From Ruminococcus sp. (GTDB lineage Bacteria > Bacillota > Clostridia > Oscillospirales > Ruminococcaceae), in NCBI GenBank assembly GCA_017626015.1, contig JAGAJO010000009.1, positions 208,295 through 272,294 on the forward strand: a stretch of 64,000 nt of DNA. Direction: 5' to 3'. This document shows, one piece after another, positions 31,538 through 40,142 of this stretch (positions are counted from its first letter, which is position 1; each line of letters starts with the position of its first letter). The position numbers were made by a program, and so were the translations under genes. The notes beneath the pieces are model-generated. The model was not told the origin of the DNA and ran no database searches. It saw nothing but the letters and a program-made list of their open reading frames with translations.

Positions 31538-32745
31538 TGAGTTCCGTTCTTACGGTTTCTCAGCTTAACAATTATATATCGTTTAAACTCAGATCGGATC
31601 TTAAGCTTAAAGGGATAGCCGTCAAAGGCGAGATCTCGAATTTTACTGTACATTATAAATCCAAACACGCATATTTCACAGTAAAGGACGAGAACAGCGC
31701 CGTTAAAGCCATAATGTTTTCAAGTAACTTTTCCAGGCTTAAATTTATGCCTGAAAACGGTATGAGCGTACTTGTTATCGGCAATGTGGAGGTTTATGAA
31801 CGTGACGGAATCTATCAGATAATCGCTACGGAGATCACCCCTCTGGGAGCAGGACTACTGCACACACAGATAGAGCTTGTTAAGGAAAAATTGCGAAAAA
31901 GCGGAGTCTTTGATATTTCCAGGAAAAAAGCAATACCGCTTGTTCCGAAAAAAATTGCTGTCGTGACTTCTCTTACCGGGGCGGCTTTGCAGGATATCCT
32001 GCACATAGTGCAGCGACGTTATCCGTTGTGTACTGTTGATATTTTTCCGGCGCAGGTACAGGGAAGCTGCGCCGTGGATTCGATCTGTCAGGCGTTGTCC
32101 GAAGCAGACAGAGACGGGGCGGATACAATTATTCTTGCCAGGGGAGGAGGATCGCCTGAGGATCTGATGCCGTTCAATTCGGAAAAGGTTGTCCTTGCGG
32201 TAGCTAACTGCAATACGCCTCTGATCTCCGCCGTTGGACATGAAACTGATACCTCGCTGTGCGATTACGCCGCAGACAAGCGGGCGCCTACGCCTTCCGC
32301 AGCCGCTGAACTTGCGACGCCGGACAAGCAGGAAATGGTAAACTCAGTTATACTTTTGAAAAACAAGCTTGACAGAGCCGTTAAAAGGATCATAGAAAGC
32401 CGATTGGAACAAATAAATTCGGTTGACAGTAAACTTAATATACTTTCTCCTGACAAAAAACTTGCAGAATCGATCAAGCGGGCAGACGAGCTTCGTGTCA
32501 GGCTTGATACGCTTATGGACAGGAAGCTTGAGATACTGTCGCTTAATCTTGATTCCGCAGTTTCACAGCTTCAGATACTGAGTCCTCTTAACGTTCTCGA
32601 ACGAGGTTATTCCATAACGCAAAAGAACGGAAGAACGATTTCCAGCGTAAATGAAATTTCATCCGGCGACAGGCTGACTATACGGCTTTCAGACGGTTGT
32701 TTACAGGCTGACGTAATTGATACTCAAATAAATCCGAAAGGCTGA
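31537..32745 (+). CDS. xseA: Exodeoxyribonuclease VII large subunit
   Basis: XseA is the catalytic subunit of exonuclease VII, which degrades single-stranded DNA from both ends. The 402-aa protein has an N-terminal OB-fold (VKGEISNFTVHYKSKHAYFTV near residues 29-49). The nuclease core includes VVTSLTGAALQDILH, the ILARGGGSPEDLMPFN motif near 199-214 and SAVGHETDTSLCDYAADKRAPTPSAAAE. It ends in a long coiled-coil region. It starts at TAATG overlapping the preceding stop and lies 5 bp before xseB. Confidence 0.96.
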   Translation: MSSVLTVSQLNNYISFKLRSDLKLKGIAVKGEISNFTVHYKSKHAYFTVKDENSAVKAIMFSSNFSRLKFMPENGMSVLVIGNVEVYERDGIYQIIATEITPLGAGLLHTQIELVKEKLRKSGVFDISRKKAIPLVPKKIAVVTSLTGAALQDILHIVQRRYPLCTVDIFPAQVQGSCAVDSICQALSEADRDGADTIILARGGGSPEDLMPFNSEKVVLAVANCNTPLISAVGHETDTSLCDYAADKRAPTPSAAAELATPDKQEMVNSVILLKNKLDRAVKRIIESRLEQINSVDSKLNILSPDKKLAESIKRADELRVRLDTLMDRKLEILSLNLDSAVSQLQILSPLNVLERGYSITQKNGRTISSVNEISSGDRLTIRLSDGCLQADVIDTQINPKG

Positions 32746-32750
32746 TATAT

Positions 32751-32948
32751 ATGACTTTTGAAGAAAAAATGACGAGACTTAACGAGATCGTTGCTATGCT
32801 GGAAAAGGACGGACTTCCACTGGACAAGTCTCTGGACTTTTACAGGGAAGGCATTGATCTGTCTGTTGACTGCAAGAAAATGCTTGAAAATGCAAAGCTT
32901 ACGGTCAGGACTATGAATGGAGAAGGTGAAGATGAACAAAAGCAATAA
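32751..32948 (+). CDS. xseB: Exodeoxyribonuclease VII small subunit
   Basis: XseB is the small helical subunit that assembles on the coiled coil of XseA. The 65-aa protein has the typical FEEKMTRLNEIVAMLEKDGL followed by PLDKSLDFYREGIDL. It lies 5 bp after xseA and overlaps the start of ispA by 17 bp. Confidence 0.93.
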   Translation: MTFEEKMTRLNEIVAMLEKDGLPLDKSLDFYREGIDLSVDCKKMLENAKLTVRTMNGEGEDEQKQ

Positions 32949-33825
32949 ACTTATCCTTGACGCATATATTGAAAAGATCGAGCAGCAGCTTATATCATTT
33001 ACTGCGGACAAGCCGGAGCTTCAGGGCATCGTGCTGGAGGCTATGGAATATTCGCTCACTGCCGGGGGAAAAAGGCTGAGACCTGTGCTTGTGCTTGAAT
33101 TTTACCGTATGTGCGGAGGAAAGGATCTTGACAGTATACTTGATGTGGCGTGTTCCGTGGAGCTTATACACACCTATTCGCTTATTCACGACGATCTTCC
33201 CTGCATGGATAACGATGACTACCGCAGAGGAAAGCCTTCCTGTCATAAAGCGTTCCCGGAAAATATTGCATTGCTTGCAGGAGACGCTCTTAATACTCTT
33301 GCGTTCGAGGTTATTTCAAACGCCGCTATCGAAGGGAGGATTTCTGCCAAGAACGCTGTCATGCTTATTTCTGTCCTTGCAAAGGCGATCGGCACAGAGG
33401 GTATGATCGGCGGTCAGGTCATAGATCTGCAAACTGAAAATGAGACGGTGGACGTTGAGACCCTCAACACCCTTCAAAGCTGCAAGACAGGTGCTCTTAT
33501 AGAAGCGTCATGTGTTATGGGTGTTATCCTTGCGGGAAAATTTGATATGATCCCGATAGCTGCGGATTATGCCATGACTATGGGCAGAGCTTTTCAGATA
33601 GTTGACGATATTCTTGACGTTACAGGCACCTTTGAAGAGCTTGGAAAGCCCATAGGCAGCGATAAAGAGCAGAATAAAAACACCTATGTTACCGTTATGG
33701 GGATAGAAAAATCAAAACGTATGGCAAGGCAGCTCACCGTTCAGGCTATGGCAGCTTTAAGGTACTTTGAAAACAACGAATTAATGCAGGAGCTTACAGG
33801 TGATTTGCTCGAAAGGCGTTCATAA
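32932..33825 (+). CDS. ispA: Farnesyl/geranyl diphosphate synthase
   Basis: IspA condenses isopentenyl diphosphate with allylic diphosphates to make farnesyl diphosphate for quinones and the undecaprenyl carrier. The 297-aa protein has the first Asp-rich motif HDDLPCMDNDDYRRG near residues 84-98, the second VDDILDVTG near 224-232, TAGGKRLRP near 43-51 and the GDALNTLAFE helix. The frame opens at 32917, but the ATG at 32932 follows GGAGAAGGTG and begins MNKSNKLILD. It ends 38 bp before dxs, its pathway neighbour. Confidence 0.94.
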   Translation: MNKSNKLILDAYIEKIEQQLISFTADKPELQGIVLEAMEYSLTAGGKRLRPVLVLEFYRMCGGKDLDSILDVACSVELIHTYSLIHDDLPCMDNDDYRRGKPSCHKAFPENIALLAGDALNTLAFEVISNAAIEGRISAKNAVMLISVLAKAIGTEGMIGGQVIDLQTENETVDVETLNTLQSCKTGALIEASCVMGVILAGKFDMIPIAADYAMTMGRAFQIVDDILDVTGTFEELGKPIGSDKEQNKNTYVTVMGIEKSKRMARQLTVQAMAALRYFENNELMQELTGDLLERRS

Positions 33826-33863
33826 AGCGGCGCATACGCCGCCAGATTGGAGATATTGGTCAG

Positions 33864-35714
33864 ATGTCAGAAAAAAACACCGATTTATATAAATTGAATT
33901 TACCGTCGGATCTGAAAAAGCTATCCTTAAAGCAGTGTGATAAGCTTTGCGGTGATATCCGCAGACTGCTTATAACCACCGTTTCAAAAAACGGAGGTCA
34001 TCTTGCGTCAAATCTTGGTACAGTGGAGCTTACTATGGCTCTGCACAGGGTTTTTGATTCACCGGCGGATAAAATTGTGTGGGACGTAGGTCATCAGGCA
34101 TATACACACAAAATCCTGACGGGCAGGCTTAAGGATTTTAATACGCTGAGGCAAGAGGGCGGGATATCAGGCTTCTGCCGCCCTGACGAGTCGGAACATG
34201 ACGCTTTTATAAGCGGACACAGCTCCACTTCTATTTCCGTTGCGCTTGGAATTGCCTCTGCCATGAAGCTCAATGGGGACAGTCACCACGCTATTGCCGT
34301 TATGGGCGATGGAGCGTTTACCGGCGGAATGATCTATGAAGGACTTAACAATGCCGGAAAAAGCGATACCAATATAATTGTAATACTTAATTATAATGAG
34401 ATGTCAATATCAAAAAATGTGGGAGGTATGGCAAAATACCTCTCGACCATGCGTACAAAAGAATCCTATAAGAAAACAAAAACGGTCGTTCAGCGTATGC
34501 TTGATGTTACACCGCTGGTCGGAAAGCCTATAAAAAATGCGGTGAGAGAATCCAAAAATGCATTTAAAGGGGCTATCCTTCACAGTACAATGTTTGAGGA
34601 ACTGGGTTTTGAGTATATCGGACCGCTGAACGGTCACAATCTTGAGGAGCTTGAGGCCGGTCTTAAAGCGGCAAAGGCGATAAACAAACCGGTATTTGTT
34701 CATGTCAATACTGTCAAGGGAAAGGGTTACGCTCCCGCAGAGGAAAACCCGGGAGAATACCACGGCGTCGGATCCTTTGAAATTTCCACAGGAAATCCCG
34801 ATGTAGTGCTTGCCGACAGCTTTTCATCGGTAATGGGAAAAGAGCTTTGTCGGTTGGGGAGGAAAAACAAAAAACTGTGCGCAGTTACCGCTGCAATGAA
34901 ATACGGCACGGGCTTGCAGTATTTTGCTAAAAGCTTTCCTGAAAGATTTTTTGATGTCGGCATTGCAGAGGAGCATGCGGTTACTTTTTGCGGAGGTCTT
35001 GCTTCAATGGGTTATACGCCTGTTTTCGCAGTTTATTCCACCTTTTTGCAGCGTTCGTATGATCAGCTTATACATGATCTTGCTATCAGCAGGATACACG
35101 CAGTTCTATGCGTGGACAGAGCGGGCGTGGTAGGCAGCGACGGAGAAACGCATCAGGGTCTTTTCGATATTGCTTTTCTGACGTCCGTTCCGTCTGCGGT
35201 CATATTTTCTCCGTCAAATTATGAAGAACTTAAGCTTTGTCTGCACCGTGCAGCAGAAACCGAAAAGGGTATTGCGGCTGTAAGGTATCCAAGGGGAGCG
35301 GACAAATCAGTTTATTCAAAAGCCGATGCAAATACCGATTATATACATAAAAAAAACGGAGGGAAAATACTGATCGTTACCTACGGACGTCTGTATAATA
35401 ATGTTTATTCGGCCATAGAAATACTTAAAAACCACGATATTATATGCGATACCCTTAAGCTTGTTAAGGTCTTTCCGATTGAAAATAAAATCATTCAGAT
35501 CATAAACAAATACGACAGTGTTTTTTTCTTTGAAGAATCATATAAGTACGGTTCAATATCTGAAAAATATTCTGCGGTGTGCAAAAATATAAATTCGTAT
35601 ACTATAGACAAATTTGTTACTCACGGAGAATGTGACGATCTTTTAGATGAGCTGGGATTTTCGTCAGAAAAAATTGCCCGGACGGTAGGGGAAAATATAA
35701 AAAATGAGACTTGA
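33864..35714 (+). CDS. dxs: 1-deoxy-D-xylulose-5-phosphate synthase
   Basis: Dxs joins pyruvate and glyceraldehyde 3-phosphate using thiamine diphosphate, the first step of the MEP isoprenoid route. The 616-aa protein has SKNGGHLASNLG near residue 42-53, VWDVGHQAYTHKILTGR, the ThDP motif GDGAFTGGMIYEGLNNAG near 149-166, and the transketolase DRAGVVGSDGETHQG near 416-430. It is complete for the family and shows no truncation. It overlaps the tlyA-like gene by 11 bp. Confidence 0.95.
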   Translation: MSEKNTDLYKLNLPSDLKKLSLKQCDKLCGDIRRLLITTVSKNGGHLASNLGTVELTMALHRVFDSPADKIVWDVGHQAYTHKILTGRLKDFNTLRQEGGISGFCRPDESEHDAFISGHSSTSISVALGIASAMKLNGDSHHAIAVMGDGAFTGGMIYEGLNNAGKSDTNIIVILNYNEMSISKNVGGMAKYLSTMRTKESYKKTKTVVQRMLDVTPLVGKPIKNAVRESKNAFKGAILHSTMFEELGFEYIGPLNGHNLEELEAGLKAAKAINKPVFVHVNTVKGKGYAPAEENPGEYHGVGSFEISTGNPDVVLADSFSSVMGKELCRLGRKNKKLCAVTAAMKYGTGLQYFAKSFPERFFDVGIAEEHAVTFCGGLASMGYTPVFAVYSTFLQRSYDQLIHDLAISRIHAVLCVDRAGVVGSDGETHQGLFDIAFLTSVPSAVIFSPSNYEELKLCLHRAAETEKGIAAVRYPRGADKSVYSKADANTDYIHKKNGGKILIVTYGRLYNNVYSAIEILKNHDIICDTLKLVKVFPIENKIIQIINKYDSVFFFEESYKYGSISEKYSAVCKNINSYTIDKFVTHGECDDLLDELGFSSEKIARTVGENIKNET

Positions 35715-36513
35715 TTCGTACCTTGTGGAAACAGCTCTTGTAAAAAGCCGGGAAAGGGCAAAGAAACTTATTAAAGACGGATGCGTTTCAGTAAACGGAG
35801 AGATAAGGCTAAAGCCTGCCTTTGATGTCGGTGGCAATGATACTGTTTATGTTGATGACAGCAGTCCCGATTACGTCGGCAGAGGGCGCTTCAAGCTGGA
35901 AGAAGCGTTTCAAGCATTTGACCTTGACATTTACGATAAGGTGTGTGCAGACATTGGCGCTTCAACAGGAGGTTTTACACAATGTATGCTCAGCCGTGGA
36001 GCAAGGCTTGTTTACGCTGTGGACGTAGGTCACGGGCAGCTTGACGAAAAAATAGCAGAAGATTCCAGAGTCGTAAACTGTGAAGGCGTAAATGCAAGAT
36101 ACTTGACAGCTGACTTTTTTGAATATCCTCCTGAATTTATAAGTATAGATCTTTCCTTTATATCGCTTTCTCTGGTAATTCCGGCAATTTCTGAATGTCT
36201 GGCGTGTAACGGCGAAATCGCCGTGCTTATCAAGCCTCAGTTTGAAGCCGGAAAATCTGCGCTTAATAAAAAGGGGATCGTAAAAAGTAAAAAGGATCAT
36301 ATAAGAGTGCTTGAAAATGTATTCGCACTTTTTAAAAGCTGCGGACTCACGCTTATAGGAGCGGTTTCGTCACCTATAATGGGAGGAGACGGAAATATTG
36401 AATATCTGGCGTATGTCAGAAAACGTGGTGTAAAGTCAGATAGCTTTACAGTAAATATTCTTCCGGAAAAGCTTGTTGATACCGCATTTTCTTTATTTGA
36501 TAAAAAAGGATGA
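35704..36513 (+). CDS. tlyA: TlyA-family rRNA 2'-O-methyltransferase
   Basis: TlyA proteins methylate ribose in 16S and 23S rRNA. The 269-aa protein has an N-terminal S4 RNA-binding domain (MRLDSYLVETALVKSRERA, residues 1-60). A RrmJ/FtsJ methyltransferase domain follows, with the SAM site DIGASTGGFTQCML near 81-94, AVDVGHGQL near 103-111, and IDLSFISL near 146. It overlaps dxs by 11 bp and nadK follows directly, the usual clostridial order. The family is often annotated as hemolysin, which is misleading. Confidence 0.9.
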   Translation: MRLDSYLVETALVKSRERAKKLIKDGCVSVNGEIRLKPAFDVGGNDTVYVDDSSPDYVGRGRFKLEEAFQAFDLDIYDKVCADIGASTGGFTQCMLSRGARLVYAVDVGHGQLDEKIAEDSRVVNCEGVNARYLTADFFEYPPEFISIDLSFISLSLVIPAISECLACNGEIAVLIKPQFEAGKSALNKKGIVKSKKDHIRVLENVFALFKSCGLTLIGAVSSPIMGGDGNIEYLAYVRKRGVKSDSFTVNILPEKLVDTAFSLFDKKG

Positions 36514-36518
36514 CTGTA

Positions 36519-37403
36519 ATGAACGTTTATTTATTTCCTAACCTAAGCAAAACAAATTGCATGGAATATACCGAAGTTGCCTGCAAAATCTTAAATTCCA
36601 GCGGGATAGGCATTTTTGCAAGCGAGATATACAAGGAAAGTTTAAAAGACATAAAAAATATTAAATTCGCTACTGAGGAAAACTGCATACAAAACTGCGA
36701 TATAATAATTGCAGTCGGCGGTGACGGAACTATTCTTAAATGCTCGGTGAAGGCCGCAAGGTTTCACAAGTCCATACTCGGAATAAACTGCGGCAGACTG
36801 GGTTTTATGGCATCGCTGGAGCATTCCCAGCTTGAACGTCTCAGAAAGCTTTCTGCGGAGGATTACACCCTGAGCAAACGAATGATGCTTGAGGTATCTG
36901 TGGGTAAGCCGGGAAAAGAAACCGTAAAGCTTTCTGCGCTGAACGACGTTGTGGTCGCCCGCAGCGATGACTGCAAGATAGCAGATTTTGAGGTGTCAAA
37001 GAACGGTCAGAAAATCTCTTCACTGAGAGCGGACGGGGTTATTTTTTCTACCGCCACCGGAGCTACCGCATACTCTATGTCGGCCGGAGGTCCTATAATA
37101 GAGCCTGAAATGGAATGTATTGAATTTACGCAGATATGTCCTCATTCCCTATTTGCCAGGTCTATGATACTTTCTGCACAAAGCAGGATTGATGTTAAAT
37201 GTCATACCTATGAGGGATGTCATATCCGTCTCAGCGTTGACGGAAACAGCGTCTACACGCTTTCCGACGGCGATGTGGTCACTGTTACGAAATCTGAAGA
37301 ATATGTGAATATAATCGATATTAACGGCGGCAGCTTTTTTTCGTCTGTCAACAGCAAGCTCATGCAGCCGCTTAAAGACGACCCGGAGGATTCAAAAAAA
37401 TGA
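36519..37403 (+). CDS. nadK: NAD kinase
   Basis: NadK phosphorylates NAD to NADP with ATP. The 294-aa protein has the catalytic AVGGDGTILK motif near residues 66-75, INCGRLGFMA near 95-104, the NAD-binding LNDVVVAR near 139, and DGVIFSTATGATAYSMSAGGP near 173-193. An in-frame ATG at 36510 overlaps the tlyA stop. AGGA at 36507-36510 fits the ATG at 36519 better, so that start (MNVYLFPNL) is preferred. It overlaps argR by 4 bp. Confidence 0.93.
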   Translation: MNVYLFPNLSKTNCMEYTEVACKILNSSGIGIFASEIYKESLKDIKNIKFATEENCIQNCDIIIAVGGDGTILKCSVKAARFHKSILGINCGRLGFMASLEHSQLERLRKLSAEDYTLSKRMMLEVSVGKPGKETVKLSALNDVVVARSDDCKIADFEVSKNGQKISSLRADGVIFSTATGATAYSMSAGGPIIEPEMECIEFTQICPHSLFARSMILSAQSRIDVKCHTYEGCHIRLSVDGNSVYTLSDGDVVTVTKSEEYVNIIDINGGSFFSSVNSKLMQPLKDDPEDSKK

Positions 37404-37861
37404 AGGAACAGCGGCAGAAGCTGATTTTGCAGCTTGTAAACGAAGAATTTATCGGAACTCAGGAATCCCTGCAGAAAGCGCTTGAAAAACACGGCATGAA
37501 CGTAACTCAGGCTACGCTTTCCAGGGATATAAGAGAGCTTTCGCTTATCAAGTCGGCTATCGGTACCGGCGAATACAAATACAGCGTTCCTCAGCTTGGC
37601 AGAGAAAAGCTTAAAAAGGACAGCAGCTCTGTACTTTCACTTATTGCAGACGCAGTTATTTCGGTGGATTACGCCTTAAATACTGTTGCGGTAAAATGTC
37701 ATACCGGAATGGCTCAGGCAGTATGTGCAAAGCTTGACAAAACGGGCATTGAAAACGTGGTCGGAACTCTTGCGGGAGATGATACGATTTTTATTCTTAT
37801 GAGAACGGTTCAGGATGCAGATAGGCTTACAAGAGAGCTTAACTCAATTATTGCAGGATAA
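37400..37861 (+). CDS. argR: Arginine repressor ArgR
   Basis: ArgR is the hexameric arginine-responsive regulator of arginine genes. The 153-aa protein has the N-terminal winged helix (QESLQKALEKHGMNVTQATLSRDIRELSLIK region, residues 18-48) and the C-terminal oligomerisation and arginine-binding domain with GTLAGDDTIFILMR near 124-137. Placement between nadK and recN is standard in Gram-positive genomes. It overlaps nadK by 4 bp. Confidence 0.95.
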   Translation: MKEQRQKLILQLVNEEFIGTQESLQKALEKHGMNVTQATLSRDIRELSLIKSAIGTGEYKYSVPQLGREKLKKDSSSVLSLIADAVISVDYALNTVAVKCHTGMAQAVCAKLDKTGIENVVGTLAGDDTIFILMRTVQDADRLTRELNSIIAG

Positions 37862-37877
37862 CGGGAGCGGATCAGGA

Positions 37878-39569
37878 ATGTTAAAAGAGCTTTATATTGA
37901 AAATCTGGCTGTTATCGAAAAAGCGTCTATTGATTTTACCGGAAGCTTCAATGCTTTTACCGGCGAAACCGGTGCGGGTAAATCAATACTTATTAACGGT
38001 ATCAATGCTATTCTCGGGCAGCGTGTTACCAAGGATATTGTAAGAACCGGCGAAAGCAAGGCGGTAATATCTGCACTGTTTACTGATCTTGGAAAAAATG
38101 TGACTGACAAGCTTGCGGAGCTTGGTATAAACGCAGAGGAGGGACAGCTTGTCCTTACCCGTGAGATCAGATCGGATGGGGGCAGCGTTGCAAGAATAAA
38201 TCAGAGGGCTGTCAATGTGTCGGTGCTTCGTGAAATAGGGGAGCAGCTGGTAAATATCCACGGTCAGCATGATAATCAGATACTTATGTCTCCTGAAAAA
38301 CATATTCAGATTCTGGATGCCTACGGAGAATCAGAACCGCTTCTTGAGGATTACCGCAAATCCTTCAGGGAGCTTCAGAAAATAGCAAAGAAAATAAATA
38401 CTGTCAGAGCCGATAACAGCAGAAAGGAATTCCGGATCGCAGATCTGAACGAGATCATTAAAGAGATCGGGGTTCTCGATATTACAAACCCTGAGGAGGA
38501 TATAGAAATTTCGGCTGAATTAGAGCTTTCAAAAAATGCTGTAGCTATTTCCGAGGCGCTTTATGCGGCAAAAATGATCCTTTCGGGAGATGACGATAGC
38601 TCGGGAGCGGAAGAAATGGTTTCAGATGCGGCATCGAGACTCGAGGGATATACCGAGATCATGCAGGAGCTTTTGCCGGTTTACGAGCGCCTTAATTCTG
38701 CGGCAATTGAACTGGAGGACATATCTGAGGAAATTTCATCTCTGCTTGACGGGCTGGACGTCGATCCACAAAGGTTTGAATGGCTGAATCAGCGTTATGA
38801 CAGTCTTAAACGTGTTTGCAGGAAGTACGGTCCTGAACTTTCTGACGTCATAAAAACATATGAAACTTCATTGAAAGAGCTGGAAGAGCTTGAAGGAAGC
38901 GAACAAAACCTTGCTGCTCTGTGCGAAGAAAAGAATAAACTGCTTACCGAGGTATCACTTAAGGCAAAAGCACTTTCGGAACACAGACGCAGATCAGGAG
39001 ATAGATTTGTAAAGCAGGTTACATCGGAGCTTGAATTTCTCAATATGCCGAACGTCAGACTTGTAGTAAGCTTTAATCCGGGAAAGCTGACGATAAACGG
39101 AATGGACAGCATTGAATTTTTAATTTCTGCAAATTTAGGGGAAGAACCTAAGCCAATTGCTAAAATCGCATCCGGTGGAGAGCTTTCAAGGATCATGCTT
39201 GCGCTAAAAAATGTTATTGCAGAAAAGGATTCCATTGCAACGCTTATTTTCGATGAGATCGATACGGGCGTAAGCGGCAGGGCGGCTCAGAAGATCGGAC
39301 TTAAACTGAAACAGATATCCGGGCTGAGACAGGTACTTTGCGTTACACATCTTGCTCAGATCGCCGTTATGGCGGACAATCATTTGCTTATTGAAAAAAA
39401 TATTGTCGGAGACAGGACATCTACTACTGTAAAAAAACTTGATTTTGAAGGCAGAAAACAGGAAATTGCAAGAATTATGGGGGGCGACAATATCTCAGAG
39501 CTGACTCTGGAAAATGCTGAGGAAATGCTTAATTCTGTAAAGGATCCGTTCCAGGAAAATGCTGATTAA
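37878..39569 (+). CDS. recN: DNA repair protein RecN
   Basis: RecN is an SMC-like ATPase that gathers DNA ends in double-strand break repair. The 563-aa protein has an N-terminal Walker A FTGETGAGKSIL near residues 28-39, a QxxxIL-type GQHDNQIL near 133-140, a long central coiled coil, and the C-terminal signature KIASGGELSRIMLALK near 427 with Walker B LIFDEIDTGVSG near 454. The frame is open back to 37815 inside argR, but MLKELYIENLAVIEKA is the standard N terminus, at ATG 37878. Confidence 0.95.
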   Translation: MLKELYIENLAVIEKASIDFTGSFNAFTGETGAGKSILINGINAILGQRVTKDIVRTGESKAVISALFTDLGKNVTDKLAELGINAEEGQLVLTREIRSDGGSVARINQRAVNVSVLREIGEQLVNIHGQHDNQILMSPEKHIQILDAYGESEPLLEDYRKSFRELQKIAKKINTVRADNSRKEFRIADLNEIIKEIGVLDITNPEEDIEISAELELSKNAVAISEALYAAKMILSGDDDSSGAEEMVSDAASRLEGYTEIMQELLPVYERLNSAAIELEDISEEISSLLDGLDVDPQRFEWLNQRYDSLKRVCRKYGPELSDVIKTYETSLKELEELEGSEQNLAALCEEKNKLLTEVSLKAKALSEHRRRSGDRFVKQVTSELEFLNMPNVRLVVSFNPGKLTINGMDSIEFLISANLGEEPKPIAKIASGGELSRIMLALKNVIAEKDSIATLIFDEIDTGVSGRAAQKIGLKLKQISGLRQVLCVTHLAQIAVMADNHLLIEKNIVGDRTSTTVKKLDFEGRKQEIARIMGGDNISELTLENAEEMLNSVKDPFQENAD

Positions 39570-39570
39570 A

Positions 39571-39660
39571 GTGTCTCTCCCCAGCCGAAAGCGGGGGAAA
39601 GACGCACCTGAATGCGTTATCTTCGACACAGTGAATTGTTCAGTGTTTCCCTAGTTTTTA
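39571..39660 (+). other. Structured RNA candidate downstream of recN
   Basis: GTGTC (39571-39575) can pair with GACAC (39625-39629) and enclose two hairpins: TCCCC-A-GC/GC-G-GGGGA around a CGAAA loop (39578-39598), and ACGCA/TGCGT (39602-39606 with 39613-39617). A third hairpin, ACAgTGAA with TTCAgTGT (around 39626-39646), uses the same GACAC bases, so it excludes the closing stem. A T-rich CTAGTTTTTA follows. It may be the recN terminator region or a structured 3' RNA. I do not recognise a known family. Confidence 0.4.
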
Positions 39661-39742
39661 TTATGTAAAACGGTATGCAGAACCTTACTTTTTATGGAAA
39701 ACAATATAAATAATTATATTTTGTAAAAAAAATATGAACTAC

Positions 39743-39771
39743 TTGACAATGGGTAAAATAAATGATATAAT
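39743..39771 (+). promoter_or_regulatory. Strong sigma-A promoter of rpmE
   Basis: Perfect consensus TTGACA (39743-39748), 17-bp spacer, TATAAT (39766-39771). Initiation near 39778 gives a leader of about 104 nt. Confidence 0.88.
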
Positions 39772-39777
39772 ATTTAG

Positions 39778-39863
39778 GTCAATGGTATTAAGTTATTGAC
39801 TGCTGCATAGAACTACTGTCTGAACTAAGGATGATGGGCTTCTATGAGCCATAATTTTTAGTT
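39778..39863 (+). promoter_or_regulatory. Structured rpmE leader, candidate L31 autoregulatory element
   Basis: The leader folds by eye into hairpin 1, GTCAAT (39778-39783) with ATTGAC (39795-39800). A second, longer hairpin has an outer stem AACTAA (39823-39828) with TTAGTT (39858-39863) and an inner stem around GGCTTCTATGAGCC. The ribosome site GGAAGGGGG follows at once. Ribosomal protein L31 leaders that bind L31 are known in Firmicutes; whether this one belongs to that class is inference. Confidence 0.5.
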
Positions 39864-39881
39864 TGGAAGGGGGTTTTACTG

Positions 39882-40082
39882 ATGAGAGAGGGTATTCATC
39901 CTGCATACGAGGAGACAACTATTACTTGCGCTTGCGGTAATGTTATAAACACTCGTTCTACAAAGAAGAATATCAAGGTTGAAATCTGCTCGAAGTGTCA
40001 TCCGTTCTACACGGGAAAGCAGAAGCTTGTTGACTCAGGCGGACGTGTTGACAGATTCAAGAAGAGATTTAAGCTTGACTGA
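39882..40082 (+). CDS. rpmE: Ribosomal protein L31, zinc-binding form
   Basis: L31 is a small 50S-subunit protein bridging to the 30S head. The 66-aa protein is the zinc-containing form, with Cys16 and Cys18 (CACGN) and Cys37 and Cys40 ([13 protein letters not shown]). It ends [18 protein letters not shown] precedes the ATG. It stands alone between a consensus promoter and a strong terminator. Confidence 0.96.
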   Translation: MREGIHPAYEETTITCACGNVINTRSTKKNIKVEICSKCHPFYTGKQKLVDSGGRVDRFKKRFKLD

Positions 40083-40091
40083 TCATGATTT

Positions 40092-40125
40092 AAAAGGAGC
40101 GGAGCTTGTTTCCGCTCCTTTTTTA
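40092..40125 (+). terminator. Terminator of rpmE
   Basis: Stem AAAAGGAGCGGA (40092-40103) with TCCGCTCCTTTT (40111-40122), followed by more T. It is 9 bp after the rpmE stop. Confidence 0.9.
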
Positions 40126-40142
40126 TTTTTAGGAGAATTGCT

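Noticed and set aside
39571-39629. Possible c-di-GMP (GEMM) riboswitch or hammerhead ribozyme
   Set aside because: A GAAA loop and an ACGCA segment are present, but the conserved GEMM core and the hammerhead CUGAUGA core are not, so neither name is supported.
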